Positions 16,245-25,488 of a stretch of 39,063 bases of DNA are shown here, one piece after another. Location: positions 1 to 39,063 of the forward strand of contig CANQLT010000015.1 in NCBI GenBank assembly GCA_947624775.1, given 5' to 3'. The notes beneath the pieces are model-generated. The model had not been told where the DNA came from. It saw only the letters and a program-made list of their open reading frames with translations, and searched no databases. The translations under genes and the position numbers were made by a program. Every line of letters starts with the position of its first letter. The first letter of the stretch is position 1. Source of the stretch: an uncultured Monoglobus sp. (lineage in GTDB: Bacteria; Bacillota; Clostridia; Monoglobales; Monoglobaceae).

Positions 16245-18525
16245 GCTCCCACCGGAAGTGATATTTATAAAACGCAAAAAGCATGAAAAAAAGACCGAAA
16301 AAATAATAACGAGCCGCTCGGAACGGAACGCGCGGAACAATCCACTCTTCGCGTTTCTTGTTTTGCTGTGCGGAATTTTCGGTCTGCTTTTGTATTTTGC
16401 CTCTATCCCCGGAGTATATTTCGAAAAGGCTCCGACCTGCGCGGCCGCGGCGGTCTGTTGCGCGGCCTTCGCTTTTTTGTTTTACCGCGACCGAAAATAT
16501 TTTTATATCGCGTCCGCCTGCGCCGCGGCTCTCGTTCTGCTCACCGCCGTTTTCTGCCGTGAGCTGCTGGCGGCGCAGCTTGACTATCTGAGCGACGCTC
16601 TGACGGGCGCGCCCGCGACCGAGCCCCCGTCGGTGACACTGCTTGTTTTGGCGGCCCTGCCTGTTATCGCGGCCCTGCTGCCGCCTCTTATGGCAGCTTT
16701 TGGCAACATCGTACCGATCGCTGCGGCGCTGCTGATCATCGCCGCTCCAATGCTGGGTGCCGAAAAAAGTGCGCCCGCTCTGCTGCTCATCGCGGTTTCG
16801 GCCGTCGGCTCGCTCGCGCTCGGCTCAAAAGAAAGCGGCGGCCGCGAAAAAGCCGCCGCGCTGTCCTGCGCTCTTCTGCTTGTTCTCATCGCGGTTTCGG
16901 CCGCGTTTGTGTGCCCGAGCGCCGACAGGCTGAGCGAGCTGACAAACACGGCCGAGGGAAAGATTTTCAGATTTATTGCCGAAAAAACGGGCCGCACCGC
17001 TGACCTGGTGCAGGGCGGAAAGGTAAGCCGTTTCAACAACTATCTGACCGACAGGGAACAGCTGATCGTGCAAATAACCCGCTATCCAAAGGAGCCGATA
17101 TACCTCAAAGGCTTTGTGGGCGGAGACTACAACAAAGGCGAGTGGGAGGCGGCCGACGACACCTCGATCTTAAACGACATACAAAATAAATACCAAAACA
17201 ACTGGGGGATTCTTGGAATAACCAATACATACTCGTCGCTGTTTTTCTCAATGAACCTCAACACCTTAGACGACACGATACCCTATCCGGCCTCTATGTC
17301 CGTGCGTTATATCAACAGCGAGGGCAAGAATTACTATGTACCCTACTACAGCCGAGTTGACACCATATACGTTTACGGCGGCTACCGCTTTCAATACTAC
17401 GAAAAAGACGACATGCGCATCAACTGGAACAACGTGCCCCGAATGTATGAGCCCAAGCGCGACCAATGTCTGAACCTGCGGGCGGCGTACTCGGCCGAGG
17501 CCAAAGACATATACACCCGCGTGCCCGAAAACCGTCTACCGCGGCTCCACGCGCTGTGCGAGGGCAAGGAATTTGAGAGCCTCGCCGAAATCACCGATTT
17601 TATAAAAAACACGCTCGACGAACGGACCGAATACACCCAAACGCCGGGCTGGTCGACGCCCGGAGGCGATCCCGTTGAGGAATTTTTGTTTGACCGCGGA
17701 CGGGGCTACTGCGTGCATTACGCATCCGCGGCGGCTCTGATGTACCGCATGTTCGGCGTTCCGGCGCGGTATGTGACCGGATATATGATCGAGCCCTCGG
17801 ACTTCGAGCGCCAGAAATACGGCACATACAACGCCGCGCTGAAAGACAAAAACGCTCACGCGTGGGTCGAGATTTTTTTGCAGGACTACGGCTGGACGCC
17901 CGTTGATATGACGCCGCTCGAGAACGGAGAGATCGAGGGTGAAATCTATCCGGGATACTCTGAGCCCGAAAAAGACGAGCAAACCGGCGGCATAAACCTG
18001 AATATAAACCTGATACCCAAAAACCGAGACGAGTCGGAACCCGACATACAGGAAAATACCGAAAATACCGAGACTGCGGAGCCCGATGAACAAATCAGAG
18101 ACTACGCCGCTTACGAGCGAATGGAAAAACCGATCAGGACCGCGACGAAAATAATACTTCCGCTCGCGCTTCTGATCGCTGCAGCGCTGCTTATGATAAA
18201 AAAAACACGCCGCAAAAGGCGCGCGGGCTGCCGCGCTGAATTCGCGCGCCTGCTCGACGCGCTGAGCTCCGCGGGCATCATGCAGGGATATGAGGGGACC
18301 GAGCCCGATTTTTGCGAAAAACTGAGCGAGGCTCTGCCCGGGGCCGACCCATCGGCGCTGCGCCGCATGATCGCTGCGGTCATGACCGCGGCGTACGGAA
18401 AAAATCCGCCGAACGATGACGACAGCGCGTTCGCCGTAAAAACGTGCCGCGGCGCGGTCTCTATGATACGCAAATCAATGCCGATATATAAGAGATTCGT
18501 TTTAACGATCAAAAATATATTTTAA
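16213..18525 (+). CDS. Transglutaminase-like membrane protein (TgpA type)
   Basis: About 750 residues. Several membrane segments occupy residues about 45-240, an external region follows, then a transglutaminase-like core with the Cys-His-Asp triad (GYCVHYAS, AHAWVE, PVDMTP; about residues 495-580). After a linker rich in Glu/Thr come one more membrane segment (IILPLALLIAAALLMI) and a cytoplasmic tail. This is the TgpA-type arrangement found with MoxR and DUF58 genes; a role in envelope protein or peptide processing is inferred. The start is uncertain: TTG at 16213 has GGAGG only 3 nt upstream, and GTG at 16258 lacks a clear ribosome binding site. Both overlap or adjoin the DUF58 gene end. Confidence 0.88.
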   Translation: MTPKAALWKFKLPPEVIFIKRKKHEKKTEKIITSRSERNARNNPLFAFLVLLCGIFGLLLYFASIPGVYFEKAPTCAAAAVCCAAFAFLFYRDRKYFYIASACAAALVLLTAVFCRELLAAQLDYLSDALTGAPATEPPSVTLLVLAALPVIAALLPPLMAAFGNIVPIAAALLIIAAPMLGAEKSAPALLLIAVSAVGSLALGSKESGGREKAAALSCALLLVLIAVSAAFVCPSADRLSELTNTAEGKIFRFIAEKTGRTADLVQGGKVSRFNNYLTDREQLIVQITRYPKEPIYLKGFVGGDYNKGEWEAADDTSILNDIQNKYQNNWGILGITNTYSSLFFSMNLNTLDDTIPYPASMSVRYINSEGKNYYVPYYSRVDTIYVYGGYRFQYYEKDDMRINWNNVPRMYEPKRDQCLNLRAAYSAEAKDIYTRVPENRLPRLHALCEGKEFESLAEITDFIKNTLDERTEYTQTPGWSTPGGDPVEEFLFDRGRGYCVHYASAAALMYRMFGVPARYVTGYMIEPSDFERQKYGTYNAALKDKNAHAWVEIFLQDYGWTPVDMTPLENGEIEGEIYPGYSEPEKDEQTGGINLNINLIPKNRDESEPDIQENTENTETAEPDEQIRDYAAYERMEKPIRTATKIILPLALLIAAALLMIKKTRRKRRAGCRAEFARLLDALSSAGIMQGYEGTEPDFCEKLSEALPGADPSALRRMIAAVMTAAYGKNPPNDDDSAFAVKTCRGAVSMIRKSMPIYKRFVLTIKNIF

Positions 18526-18530
18526 AACAA

Positions 18531-18557
18531 AAAACCACTACCCATGAAAAGGTAGTG
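18531..18557 (-). terminator. Terminator of the tRNA-Thr transcript
   Basis: CACTACC (18536-18542) and GGTAGTG (18551-18557) form a 7-bp stem; on the minus strand it is followed by a run of T. Being convergent, it may also help end the moxR operon. Confidence 0.7.
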
Positions 18558-18578
18558 ATTAATCGGAGCCGAGGCTCT

Positions 18579-18654
18579 TGGAGCTGGTGATGGGACTCGA
18601 ACCCGCGACCTGCTGATTACAAATCAGCTGCTCTACCAATTGAGCTACACCAGC
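18579..18654 (-). tRNA. tRNA-Thr (anticodon TGT)
   Basis: The minus strand folds as a complete 76-nt tRNA: acceptor GCTGGTG/CACCAGC, D-arm with AGCTCAATTGGTAGAGC, anticodon stem CTGAT/ATCAG with loop TTTGTAA giving TGT, T-arm with GGTTCGAGTCC, and an encoded CCA end. The neighbouring sequence shows no attachment-site duplication. Confidence 0.96.
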
Positions 18655-18689
18655 GATTTTTCGCGTTCCACACAAGCGGAACATTAGCT

Positions 18690-18718
18690 ATAATAGCATA
18701 TTTTAAGACATTTGTCAA
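18690..18718 (-). promoter_or_regulatory. Promoter of tRNA-Thr
   Basis: On the minus strand TTGACA (18718-18713) and TATTAT (18695-18690) are spaced by 17 bp, about 35 bp upstream of the mature 5' end. Confidence 0.8.
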
Positions 18719-18754
18719 CAGTTTTTTAAAAAAATGTGAACAGAAAATTAAGGA

Positions 18755-18783
18755 TTGCGGCGCCGTTTTTTATGTAGTATAAT
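18755..18783 (+). promoter_or_regulatory. Promoter of the ABC/glycosyltransferase operon
   Basis: TTGCGG (18755-18760) and TATAAT (18778-18783) with 17-bp spacing, 38 bp before the ATG. Confidence 0.65.
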
Positions 18784-18821
18784 AAACAAAAAAGACAAAA
18801 CCGACATTTTTGGAGCGCGCC

Positions 18822-19991
18822 ATGAATATCATTGAATTAAACAACGTGAACAAGTTCTACACAAAATCTCAAAACCCTGTAAAAAAGCTGGGCGCGGCGG
18901 TTTTCGGCCCCGAAAGATCGGCCGACCGCTTTTGCGCGTTGAGCGATATAAGCTTTTCGGCAGAGCCCGGAGAGTGCGTGGGAATAATCGGGCGGAACGG
19001 CTCGGGCAAATCCACCCTGCTGCGGATTTTGGCGGGAATATCGGCGGCCGACTCGGGCTCGGTCAAAATAAACGGTACGGTGTCCGCCATGCTGGAGCCG
19101 GGGATCGGATTTAACCCCGAATATTCGGGCATGAAAAACATATATTTGAGCGGCGCCCTGAGCGGCTTTGCCAAAAGCGAGATAAAGCGCGGCGCGCCGA
19201 ACATCATGGAATTTGCGGAGATCCCCGAAGAATTTCAAAGCATGCCGATAAAGACCTACTCATCGGGTATGCTGATGCGTCTGGGCTTCTCGGTTATGCT
19301 GTGGCAGGATTCGGACATAATCCTCGCGGACGAGGCGCTGGGAGTGGGCGACATACGCTTCCGCGCCAAATGCTACCAAAAATTCGAAAGCCTCAAAGAG
19401 CAAGGCAAAACCATAATTTTTGTGACCCACGACCCCGACGCGGTGCGCCGATTCTGCACACGCGCGGTGTGGCTCGACCGCGGCAGCGTCCGCGACGACG
19501 GAGACGTGGCGCGCGTCACATCGGAATATATGGAATTCTGCGTCCAGCCGAGCGAGAGCGCCGACGCGCAAGAACCGCGGAGCGTCAACAGGTACGGCAC
19601 GGCGCCCGGCTCGATCACCGACGTCAAGGCGGACGCGGCAGCCGAGGTCGGCGGACGCTGCGAAATAGAAATTTCGGTCAATACGCCCAAAAACGCCGAC
19701 TTAGGCAACGCGGGCGTCGCCGTTTCCATAAAAGACAGATACGGCCTTGATCTGTGCGTTTTCCGCACCGAAAAGCCCTTAAAGCGCGGCGAAAACAAAG
19801 TCAAATTCGAATTTGAAAACAGGCTTGCGCCCGGAGAATACGCGATAGCCGTCGGCTTTGAGGACCGCGGCACGAACCCGATCTCATACTACGAGTACAT
19901 CGAGGGCGCGGCGGAGTTTAAGTCGACCGCCCCGCCCGGGACCAAGATATTCGGACTGATGAGCCTGCCGTCAGACATAACAATAAATTAA
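18822..19991 (+). CDS. ABC transporter ATP-binding protein, polysaccharide-export (Wzt/TagH) type
   Basis: This 389-aa protein has an ABC ATPase domain (about 1-240) with Walker A GRNGSGKST (57-65), the YSSGMLMRLGFS signature typical of O-antigen and teichoic acid exporters, and Walker B DIILADEALG. A C-terminal beta-rich domain (about 260-389) resembles the Wzt carbohydrate-recognition domain, which binds the glycan chain to be exported. The ATG at 18822 is preferred over TTG at 18810 because TGGAG lies 6 nt upstream. No permease partner is encoded in the window, although glycosyltransferases follow directly, so the permease must be elsewhere or lost. Confidence 0.9.
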   Translation: MNIIELNNVNKFYTKSQNPVKKLGAAVFGPERSADRFCALSDISFSAEPGECVGIIGRNGSGKSTLLRILAGISAADSGSVKINGTVSAMLEPGIGFNPEYSGMKNIYLSGALSGFAKSEIKRGAPNIMEFAEIPEEFQSMPIKTYSSGMLMRLGFSVMLWQDSDIILADEALGVGDIRFRAKCYQKFESLKEQGKTIIFVTHDPDAVRRFCTRAVWLDRGSVRDDGDVARVTSEYMEFCVQPSESADAQEPRSVNRYGTAPGSITDVKADAAAEVGGRCEIEISVNTPKNADLGNAGVAVSIKDRYGLDLCVFRTEKPLKRGENKVKFEFENRLAPGEYAIAVGFEDRGTNPISYYEYIEGAAEFKSTAPPGTKIFGLMSLPSDITIN

Positions 19992-20003
19992 GGCGGTGAT
20001 CGT

Positions 20004-21059
20004 TTGTTTCAAATAAAAAACGGAATAGCGGCCGCGATGAGCGCCCTTGGCGCAAACGGAGCCGACACAGCGGTACGCCGCGCCGTATGCGAGCTTAAAG
20101 CCCTGAAGCCAAAACCGAAAGCCGAAACGGAAACGAAGGTGGAAACGGCAGACACGCTTGATCGGTCAATCTCCGCGATAGTGTGCACTATGGGCAAAAG
20201 CGATAAGCTTATAAACGCTGTGCGCTCCCTCGAAAGCCAAACGCTGCCGCAGAACGAATATGAGATAATAGTCGTATGCAGCGGCGCGGAGCTTAAAAGC
20301 GAAACGCTCGGAAAGCTGGGCGGCGCAAAAATAATAAGCGTACCCGAGCCGGGACTGAGCAAGGCGCGAAACGCGGGCGCGGCTGTCGGAGGCGCATTTT
20401 TGACCTACATAGACGACGACGCAGTCGCCGATCCAAATCTTTTGGAAACCGTTCGGAATTCGTTTTTGTCGCACAAAAATGCGGCGATCATCGGCGGTCG
20501 GGTGCTGCTTAGGCGGCCCCTTCCCGACATTGTGCTGAACGGGCACGAGGCTCTGTGGAGCGAGTTTGACATTCCGGGTGACAAATACCGCGAGGCAAAA
20601 TTCCAGTATGAGTTCCCGTTTGGGGCAAACTTTTCGGTGCGGCATGATTTTCTCGAAAAGGCGAGCGGCTTTGACGAGCGCTACGGCCGGGTTGGGAACG
20701 ATTATGCCGGAGGCGAAGAGACCGCCCTGTGCTTTATGGCGCAGAACATGGGACACAAGATCGGCCTTGAGCCGCGCTGCTCGGTGCTCCACGACGTGGA
20801 CGAGGGTCGCTTTACCCGCGAGCATATCCGACGCACCACAGAGGCGGGCATAATGACCACCGCGAGGCTTTACCAAGACGGCCTGAGCCGCTCGGCGTGG
20901 GACCTGCCCTACGCCCGCGAGCGGATAAAAATAGCCGAAAAAGAGCTTCGGCGCCTCAGCCGCAAAGGCGCGGACGAATTGGAAATTTTTTACAAGGAAT
21001 GTGAAAGAGATGGTTTTGTCAAGCTGGCTCAGAGCCTTGAAAAACAAAAAAACGGATAA
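20004..21059 (+). CDS. Family 2 glycosyltransferase
   Basis: This 351-aa enzyme carries a GT-A fold domain: a nucleotide-binding strand (SAIVCTMGKSDKL, about residues 57-69), SLESQTLP, GLSKARNAG, and the metal-binding YIDDDA (about 136). A GGEET segment near 244 fits the catalytic-base region. The first 50 residues are a charged, low-complexity extension rich in Lys/Glu. No membrane segment is evident, so it acts at the inner face of the membrane. It starts at TTG 20004 behind AGGCGGTGA, 12 bp after the ABC gene. Sugar donor and acceptor cannot be inferred; cell-surface glycan synthesis is likely from the context. Confidence 0.9.
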   Translation: MFQIKNGIAAAMSALGANGADTAVRRAVCELKALKPKPKAETETKVETADTLDRSISAIVCTMGKSDKLINAVRSLESQTLPQNEYEIIVVCSGAELKSETLGKLGGAKIISVPEPGLSKARNAGAAVGGAFLTYIDDDAVADPNLLETVRNSFLSHKNAAIIGGRVLLRRPLPDIVLNGHEALWSEFDIPGDKYREAKFQYEFPFGANFSVRHDFLEKASGFDERYGRVGNDYAGGEETALCFMAQNMGHKIGLEPRCSVLHDVDEGRFTREHIRRTTEAGIMTTARLYQDGLSRSAWDLPYARERIKIAEKELRRLSRKGADELEIFYKECERDGFVKLAQSLEKQKNG

Positions 21060-21942
21060 CGACAAAAATTTCGGGCAATATAAAAAGAGGTTCCGTGAAA
21101 TTTACGGCGACGTTTTGCCGCAGCTCGAAGATGTCGGAGAGCCGGGGCTTGTCTCGGTCGCGCTGCCCGTGTTCAACGGCGCTCAGTATCTCCGGGAGGC
21201 GATAGACTCAGTCCTTGCCCAGACCTACGAGAAATTCGAACTTATCATCATAAACGACGGCTCGACCGACGAGAGCGACAGGATCGCCCTTGAGTATTCC
21301 GAAAAATATCAAAACATAAAATATATTGATTTAAAAATAAACAAAAAGCTGCCCGCCGCGCTAAACGCAGGGTTCGGGACGGCACGCGGCGAGTTTTTGA
21401 CCTGGATAAGCCACGACAACATAATGCTGCCAAACTGCCTTGAAGTCATGGTCTCGGAGCTTCAAAAAAATCCCGATGCAGCCATGGTCTACGCCAACAT
21501 GAGAATAATTGACGAAATCGGAAATATCCGCCGCGGCCACGGCTGGTACGAGCTGCCGCCCATGAGCGGAAACGTTATACTGCCGAGCGGCACGGATGAG
21601 CTCAACGACGTCCCCAACAACACCGTGGGGGCGGCGTTTTTGTACCGCGCGAAGGCGGCGCGGTTCATAGGCAGATACGATGAGAGGCGATTCGGCATCG
21701 AGGACTATGACTACTGGATGCGCATGAATGAAATTTTTTACATAATTCACACTGATTTCAAAGAGCCGCTTTATCTTTACAGATTTCATAAAAATTCCCT
21801 GACGTCAAGAGACAAGGAACTGCGTATAACCGCCGACAGGCCGCTTCTTATGGCTTACGACATTGAGCGCCGCAGGCATATTCTTACCGGAATAGAACAC
21901 GGAAGTATTGGGGAACTTAAAAACAGAATCATATCTTGTTAA
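21001..21942 (+). CDS. Family 2 glycosyltransferase
   Basis: This 313-aa GT-A enzyme has VSVALPVFNGAQYLREAIDS (about 51-70), QTYEKFELIIINDGSTDES, LNAGFGTARGEF and the DXD-position motif ISHDN (about 136). A GIEDYDYWMRM segment near 235 corresponds to the ED catalytic region. Its start (GTG 21001, with ATG at 21010 as alternative) overlaps the previous gene by 59 nt, so the two are likely coupled. The protein differs clearly from its neighbour, so this is not a recent duplication. It is the last gene of the ABC/glycosyltransferase unit before the glycogen operon promoter. Confidence 0.9.
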   Translation: MKEMVLSSWLRALKNKKTDNDKNFGQYKKRFREIYGDVLPQLEDVGEPGLVSVALPVFNGAQYLREAIDSVLAQTYEKFELIIINDGSTDESDRIALEYSEKYQNIKYIDLKINKKLPAALNAGFGTARGEFLTWISHDNIMLPNCLEVMVSELQKNPDAAMVYANMRIIDEIGNIRRGHGWYELPPMSGNVILPSGTDELNDVPNNTVGAAFLYRAKAARFIGRYDERRFGIEDYDYWMRMNEIFYIIHTDFKEPLYLYRFHKNSLTSRDKELRITADRPLLMAYDIERRRHILTGIEHGSIGELKNRIISC

Positions 21943-21993
21943 TACCTACAAAAACCAAAAGTATATTTTGTGCAATTTTCTTTGCAATTAAAA

Positions 21994-22022
21994 TAGACAA
22001 AAAAAACCATATATGATAAAAT
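21994..22022 (+). promoter_or_regulatory. Promoter of the glg operon
   Basis: TAGACA (21994-21999) and TAAAAT (22017-22022) have 17-bp spacing, leaving a leader of about 115 nt before glgB. No structured regulator was recognised in that leader. Confidence 0.5.
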
Positions 22023-22144
22023 GGAATTGGTTAATTTATATAATAAAATATGAAACCCGGCGATGAGATATTTATATTGTCGCCAAAATTATTTCTAAAA
22101 CAAAAACAAAAAGCCAATTTACAAAAAGACAAGGGAGACAGGAT

Positions 22145-24160
22145 ATGGATATTATTGATATTTACAAAAACGGAAAAAGCAGAGACGCCGGCACATATAT
22201 CGACGACGCGCCCATGTACCTGTTCAATCAGGGAGTGAACTACGAGTCGTACCGTATGCTCGGCGCTCATCGGGGCAAGTCCTTCGACGGCAAGGACGGC
22301 TATCTGTTCGCCGTGTGGGCTCCCCACGCCAAGAGCGTTTCGGTCGTTTGCGACGGCAACGGCTGGGACCGCAACAAAGGCAGAATGTACAAGCACATGA
22401 ACTTCGGCATTTGGGAGGTATTTTTGGAGGGCATAGAGCCCGGCCAGTGCTACAAGTACAGCATCGAAACCTTCAGGGGCGACATAATCTTAAAGGCCGA
22501 TCCGTTCGCGTTCTACAGCGAGGTGCGCCCGGCCAACGCCTCGATAACGGTGGATATCGAATATGACTGGAACGACGCCGCCTGGCTCGACAAGCGCGCA
22601 AAGACCCCGCCCTACGACGCGCCGATAAACATCTACGAGATGCACTTCGCGTCATGGAAGACCCACGACGACGGGACTTTCCTCTCGTACAGGGAAATGG
22701 CCGACGAGCTGATACCGTATATCAAAAAAATGGGATACACCCATATCGAGGTAATGCCCCTTACCGAGTTCCCGTTTGACGGCTCGTGGGGATATCAGGT
22801 GACGGGCTACTACAGTGCCAACAGCCGTTTCGGAAGGCCCGAGGACCTCAGGTACTTTATAGATCAGTGCCACCAAAACGGCATCGGCGTTATAATGGAC
22901 TGGGTTCCCGCCCACTTCCCGAGAGACGACTACGCTCTGGCGAAGTTTGACGGCGACTGCCTGTTCGAGCATCCCGACAGCAGACGGGGCGAGCACAAGG
23001 AATGGGGCACACTGGTGTTTGACTGGACAAAGACCGAGATATGGTCGTTCCTAATCTCAAACGCGCTTTTCTGGCTGACCGAATACCACTTTGACGGCCT
23101 GCGCGTTGACGCGGTATCAAGCATGCTCTATCTTGACTACAACCGCAACGATGGCGAGTGGCTGCCCAACAAGTACGGCGGCAAGGAGAATCTTGAGGCG
23201 ATAGAGTTTTTGCAGAAGCTCAACATGGCTGTGTTCGAGCGGCTGCCCAACGTTATGATGATAGCCGAGGAATCCACAGCTTGGGGCGGCGTTACCGCTC
23301 CCGCTCACGAAGGCGGCTTGGGCTTTAACTTCAAGTGGAACATGGGCTGGATGCACGACGTTCTGGACTATATGCAGTGCGACCCGTATTTCAGACCCGG
23401 CAACCACAACAAGCTGACATTCCCGATGATGTACGCCTTTGCCGAGAACTATATTCTCGCGCTGTCGCACGACGAGGTGGTTCATGGAAAGCGCAGCCTG
23501 ATCGACAAGATGTGGGGCACCTATGAGGAGAAGTTCGCCGAGCTTCGGCTGCTGTTCGCCTTTATGTATTCCCACCCCGGCAAAAAGCTGCTGTTCATGG
23601 GCGGCGAGTTCGGCCAGTTTGTCGAGTGGCGCTTTGCCGAGCAGCTTGACTGGAACCTTGAGGAATACGAGACCCACAGAAAGATGTGGGATTACTCGGC
23701 GACTTTGGGACACTTCTATCAGGAGCACCCGGCCTTCTATGAGATAGAGAGGGAATCGGGCGACTGGAAGGGCTTCAAGTGGCTCAATGCGCAGGACAGC
23801 GCGAACAGCGTTCTGTCCTACATGAGATTCTCAAAGGACGAGAAGGACGCGATCGCGGTCGTTCTGAACTTCACGCCGGTGGCTCATCCGGTCTACACCG
23901 TGGGCGTTCCGACGAGCGGCACCTATACCGTGGTCTTAAACTCAAACGATGAGAAATTCGGCGGAGACGGCAGCGGAAAGAAAAAGTCATACCGCGCCAA
24001 AAAGATCCCCTGCGGCGATTACGACTACTCGATCGACGTGGAGCTTCCGCCGCTCACGGCTCTGTATTTAAAACGCAGCGCGCCAGCACGACGCAAGAAA
24101 AAGACGGACAACGTTGTGGGCAAAAAGCCCGCGGCAAAAACAACCAAATCTGAAAAATAA
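22145..24160 (+). CDS. glgB: 1,4-alpha-glucan branching enzyme
   Basis: GlgB makes the alpha-1,6 branches of glycogen. The 671-aa protein has an N-terminal CBM48-like domain (about 45-140), the GH13 barrel, and a C-terminal beta domain. Catalytic residues are visible: nucleophile Asp322 (DGLRVDAVS), acid/base Glu375 (MIAEES) and Asp443 (LSHDEVVHGK). It ends in a Lys-rich, low-complexity tail of about 25 residues (RRKKKTDNVVGKKPAAK) that is not part of the fold. It is the first gene of glgB-glgC-glgD-glgA, with short gaps suggesting one transcript. Confidence 0.97.
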   Translation: MDIIDIYKNGKSRDAGTYIDDAPMYLFNQGVNYESYRMLGAHRGKSFDGKDGYLFAVWAPHAKSVSVVCDGNGWDRNKGRMYKHMNFGIWEVFLEGIEPGQCYKYSIETFRGDIILKADPFAFYSEVRPANASITVDIEYDWNDAAWLDKRAKTPPYDAPINIYEMHFASWKTHDDGTFLSYREMADELIPYIKKMGYTHIEVMPLTEFPFDGSWGYQVTGYYSANSRFGRPEDLRYFIDQCHQNGIGVIMDWVPAHFPRDDYALAKFDGDCLFEHPDSRRGEHKEWGTLVFDWTKTEIWSFLISNALFWLTEYHFDGLRVDAVSSMLYLDYNRNDGEWLPNKYGGKENLEAIEFLQKLNMAVFERLPNVMMIAEESTAWGGVTAPAHEGGLGFNFKWNMGWMHDVLDYMQCDPYFRPGNHNKLTFPMMYAFAENYILALSHDEVVHGKRSLIDKMWGTYEEKFAELRLLFAFMYSHPGKKLLFMGGEFGQFVEWRFAEQLDWNLEEYETHRKMWDYSATLGHFYQEHPAFYEIERESGDWKGFKWLNAQDSANSVLSYMRFSKDEKDAIAVVLNFTPVAHPVYTVGVPTSGTYTVVLNSNDEKFGGDGSGKKKSYRAKKIPCGDYDYSIDVELPPLTALYLKRSAPARRKKKTDNVVGKKPAAKTTKSEK

Positions 24161-24221
24161 TTAAAATATATAAGCGATTTACTTCATATATAGATGGAAT
24201 TGCGAAACAGGAGGAGATAAA

Positions 24222-25442
24222 ATGAGGTCAAAAGAATGTGTGGCTATGATTCTCGCCGGCGGCCAGGGCAGCCGCCTGGGAATACTTACACAGAACGTGG
24301 CAAAGCCCGCGGTGCCCTTCGGCGGAAAGTACAGAATTATTGACTTCCCGCTGAGCAACTGTGCTCACTCGGGAATTGATACTGTCGGTGTTCTGACACA
24401 GTATCAACCCCTGGAGCTTAACACCTATATCGCGAACGGACAGCCCTGGGATCTGGACAGAACCAACGGCGGCGTGTTCGTGCTCCCGCCCTACACCTCG
24501 GCCGAGAAAGGCGAGTGGTACAAGGGCACGGCAAACGCGATCTATCAGAACATCGGATTCATGGAGCAGTTTAATCCCAAGTATGTGGTTATCCTCTCGG
24601 GCGACCATATCTACAAGATGGATTACAACAAGATGCTGACGGCTCACAAAAAGGCCAACGCCGACGCCACCATCGCGGTTATCGAGGTTCCCTGGGACGA
24701 GGCTCCCAGATTCGGAATCATGAACACCGACGAAAATATGCAGATCGTGGAGTTTGAGGAAAAACCCGAGAACCCCAAGAGCAATCTGGCGTCTATGGGC
24801 GTTTACTGCTTCTCGTGGGATGTGCTCAAGAAGTACCTGATGGCCGACGAGGCCGATCCCGAATCCGAAAACGATTTCGGAAAGAACATCATACCGGCGA
24901 TGCTGGGCGACGGCCTCAAGCTGATGGCCCACAGATTCGACGGTTATTGGAAAGACGTCGGAACGATCCAGAGCCTCTGGGAGGCCAACATGGAGCTGCT
25001 GGACGACAAGCCGGGCTGCGACCTTGACGACGACACCTGGAAGATATTCAGCAGGAACCCGATAAAACCGCCCCAGTATGTGGGAGCCACAGGCTCGCTG
25101 AAAAACAGCTACACCACAGAGGGCTGCGAGATCTATGGCAAGGTAGAGCACTCCATATTGTTTGAGGGAGTGACAATATGCGAGGGCGCCACCGTTAAAG
25201 ATTCGATCGTGCTGCCCGGAGCCGTGGTAAACAGCGGCGCTTCGGTCAACAAGGCGATCATCGGCTCAGACGCGATAATCGGCGACGGAGCCGAGATCGG
25301 AAGCACGGCGGACGACGCCAACAGCGACTACAACAACACAAAGATATGCAGCGCTGACATCACGCTTATCGGTCCGGGAATAAAAATCGGAAATGAAAAG
25401 AAGGTCGCGGTTCTTTCGATGGTAACCGACGACATATGCTGA
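24222..25442 (+). CDS. glgC: Glucose-1-phosphate adenylyltransferase, catalytic subunit
   Basis: GlgC makes ADP-glucose, the committed step of glycogen synthesis. The 406-aa protein has the nucleotidyltransferase motif GGQGSRLG (about 14-21) followed by [19 protein letters not shown], the GTANAIYQN and [10 protein letters not shown] motifs, the EEKP segment and a C-terminal left-handed beta-helix. Length and motifs are typical. The start is backed by GGAGGAG upstream. It is followed 46 bp later by glgD, its regulatory partner. Confidence 0.97.
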   Translation: MRSKECVAMILAGGQGSRLGILTQNVAKPAVPFGGKYRIIDFPLSNCAHSGIDTVGVLTQYQPLELNTYIANGQPWDLDRTNGGVFVLPPYTSAEKGEWYKGTANAIYQNIGFMEQFNPKYVVILSGDHIYKMDYNKMLTAHKKANADATIAVIEVPWDEAPRFGIMNTDENMQIVEFEEKPENPKSNLASMGVYCFSWDVLKKYLMADEADPESENDFGKNIIPAMLGDGLKLMAHRFDGYWKDVGTIQSLWEANMELLDDKPGCDLDDDTWKIFSRNPIKPPQYVGATGSLKNSYTTEGCEIYGKVEHSILFEGVTICEGATVKDSIVLPGAVVNSGASVNKAIIGSDAIIGDGAEIGSTADDANSDYNNTKICSADITLIGPGIKIGNEKKVAVLSMVTDDIC

Positions 25443-25488
25443 AAACAGCTGACAAATTTTAAATAGAATTTAATTTGAGGTGATATAA

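Noticed and set aside
18579-18654. tRNA-Thr as an integration site for a second element
   Set aside because: No direct repeat of the tRNA 3' end and no integrase nearby.
24228-25151. 307-aa minus-strand frame
   Set aside because: Antisense shadow of glgC with no recognisable protein features.
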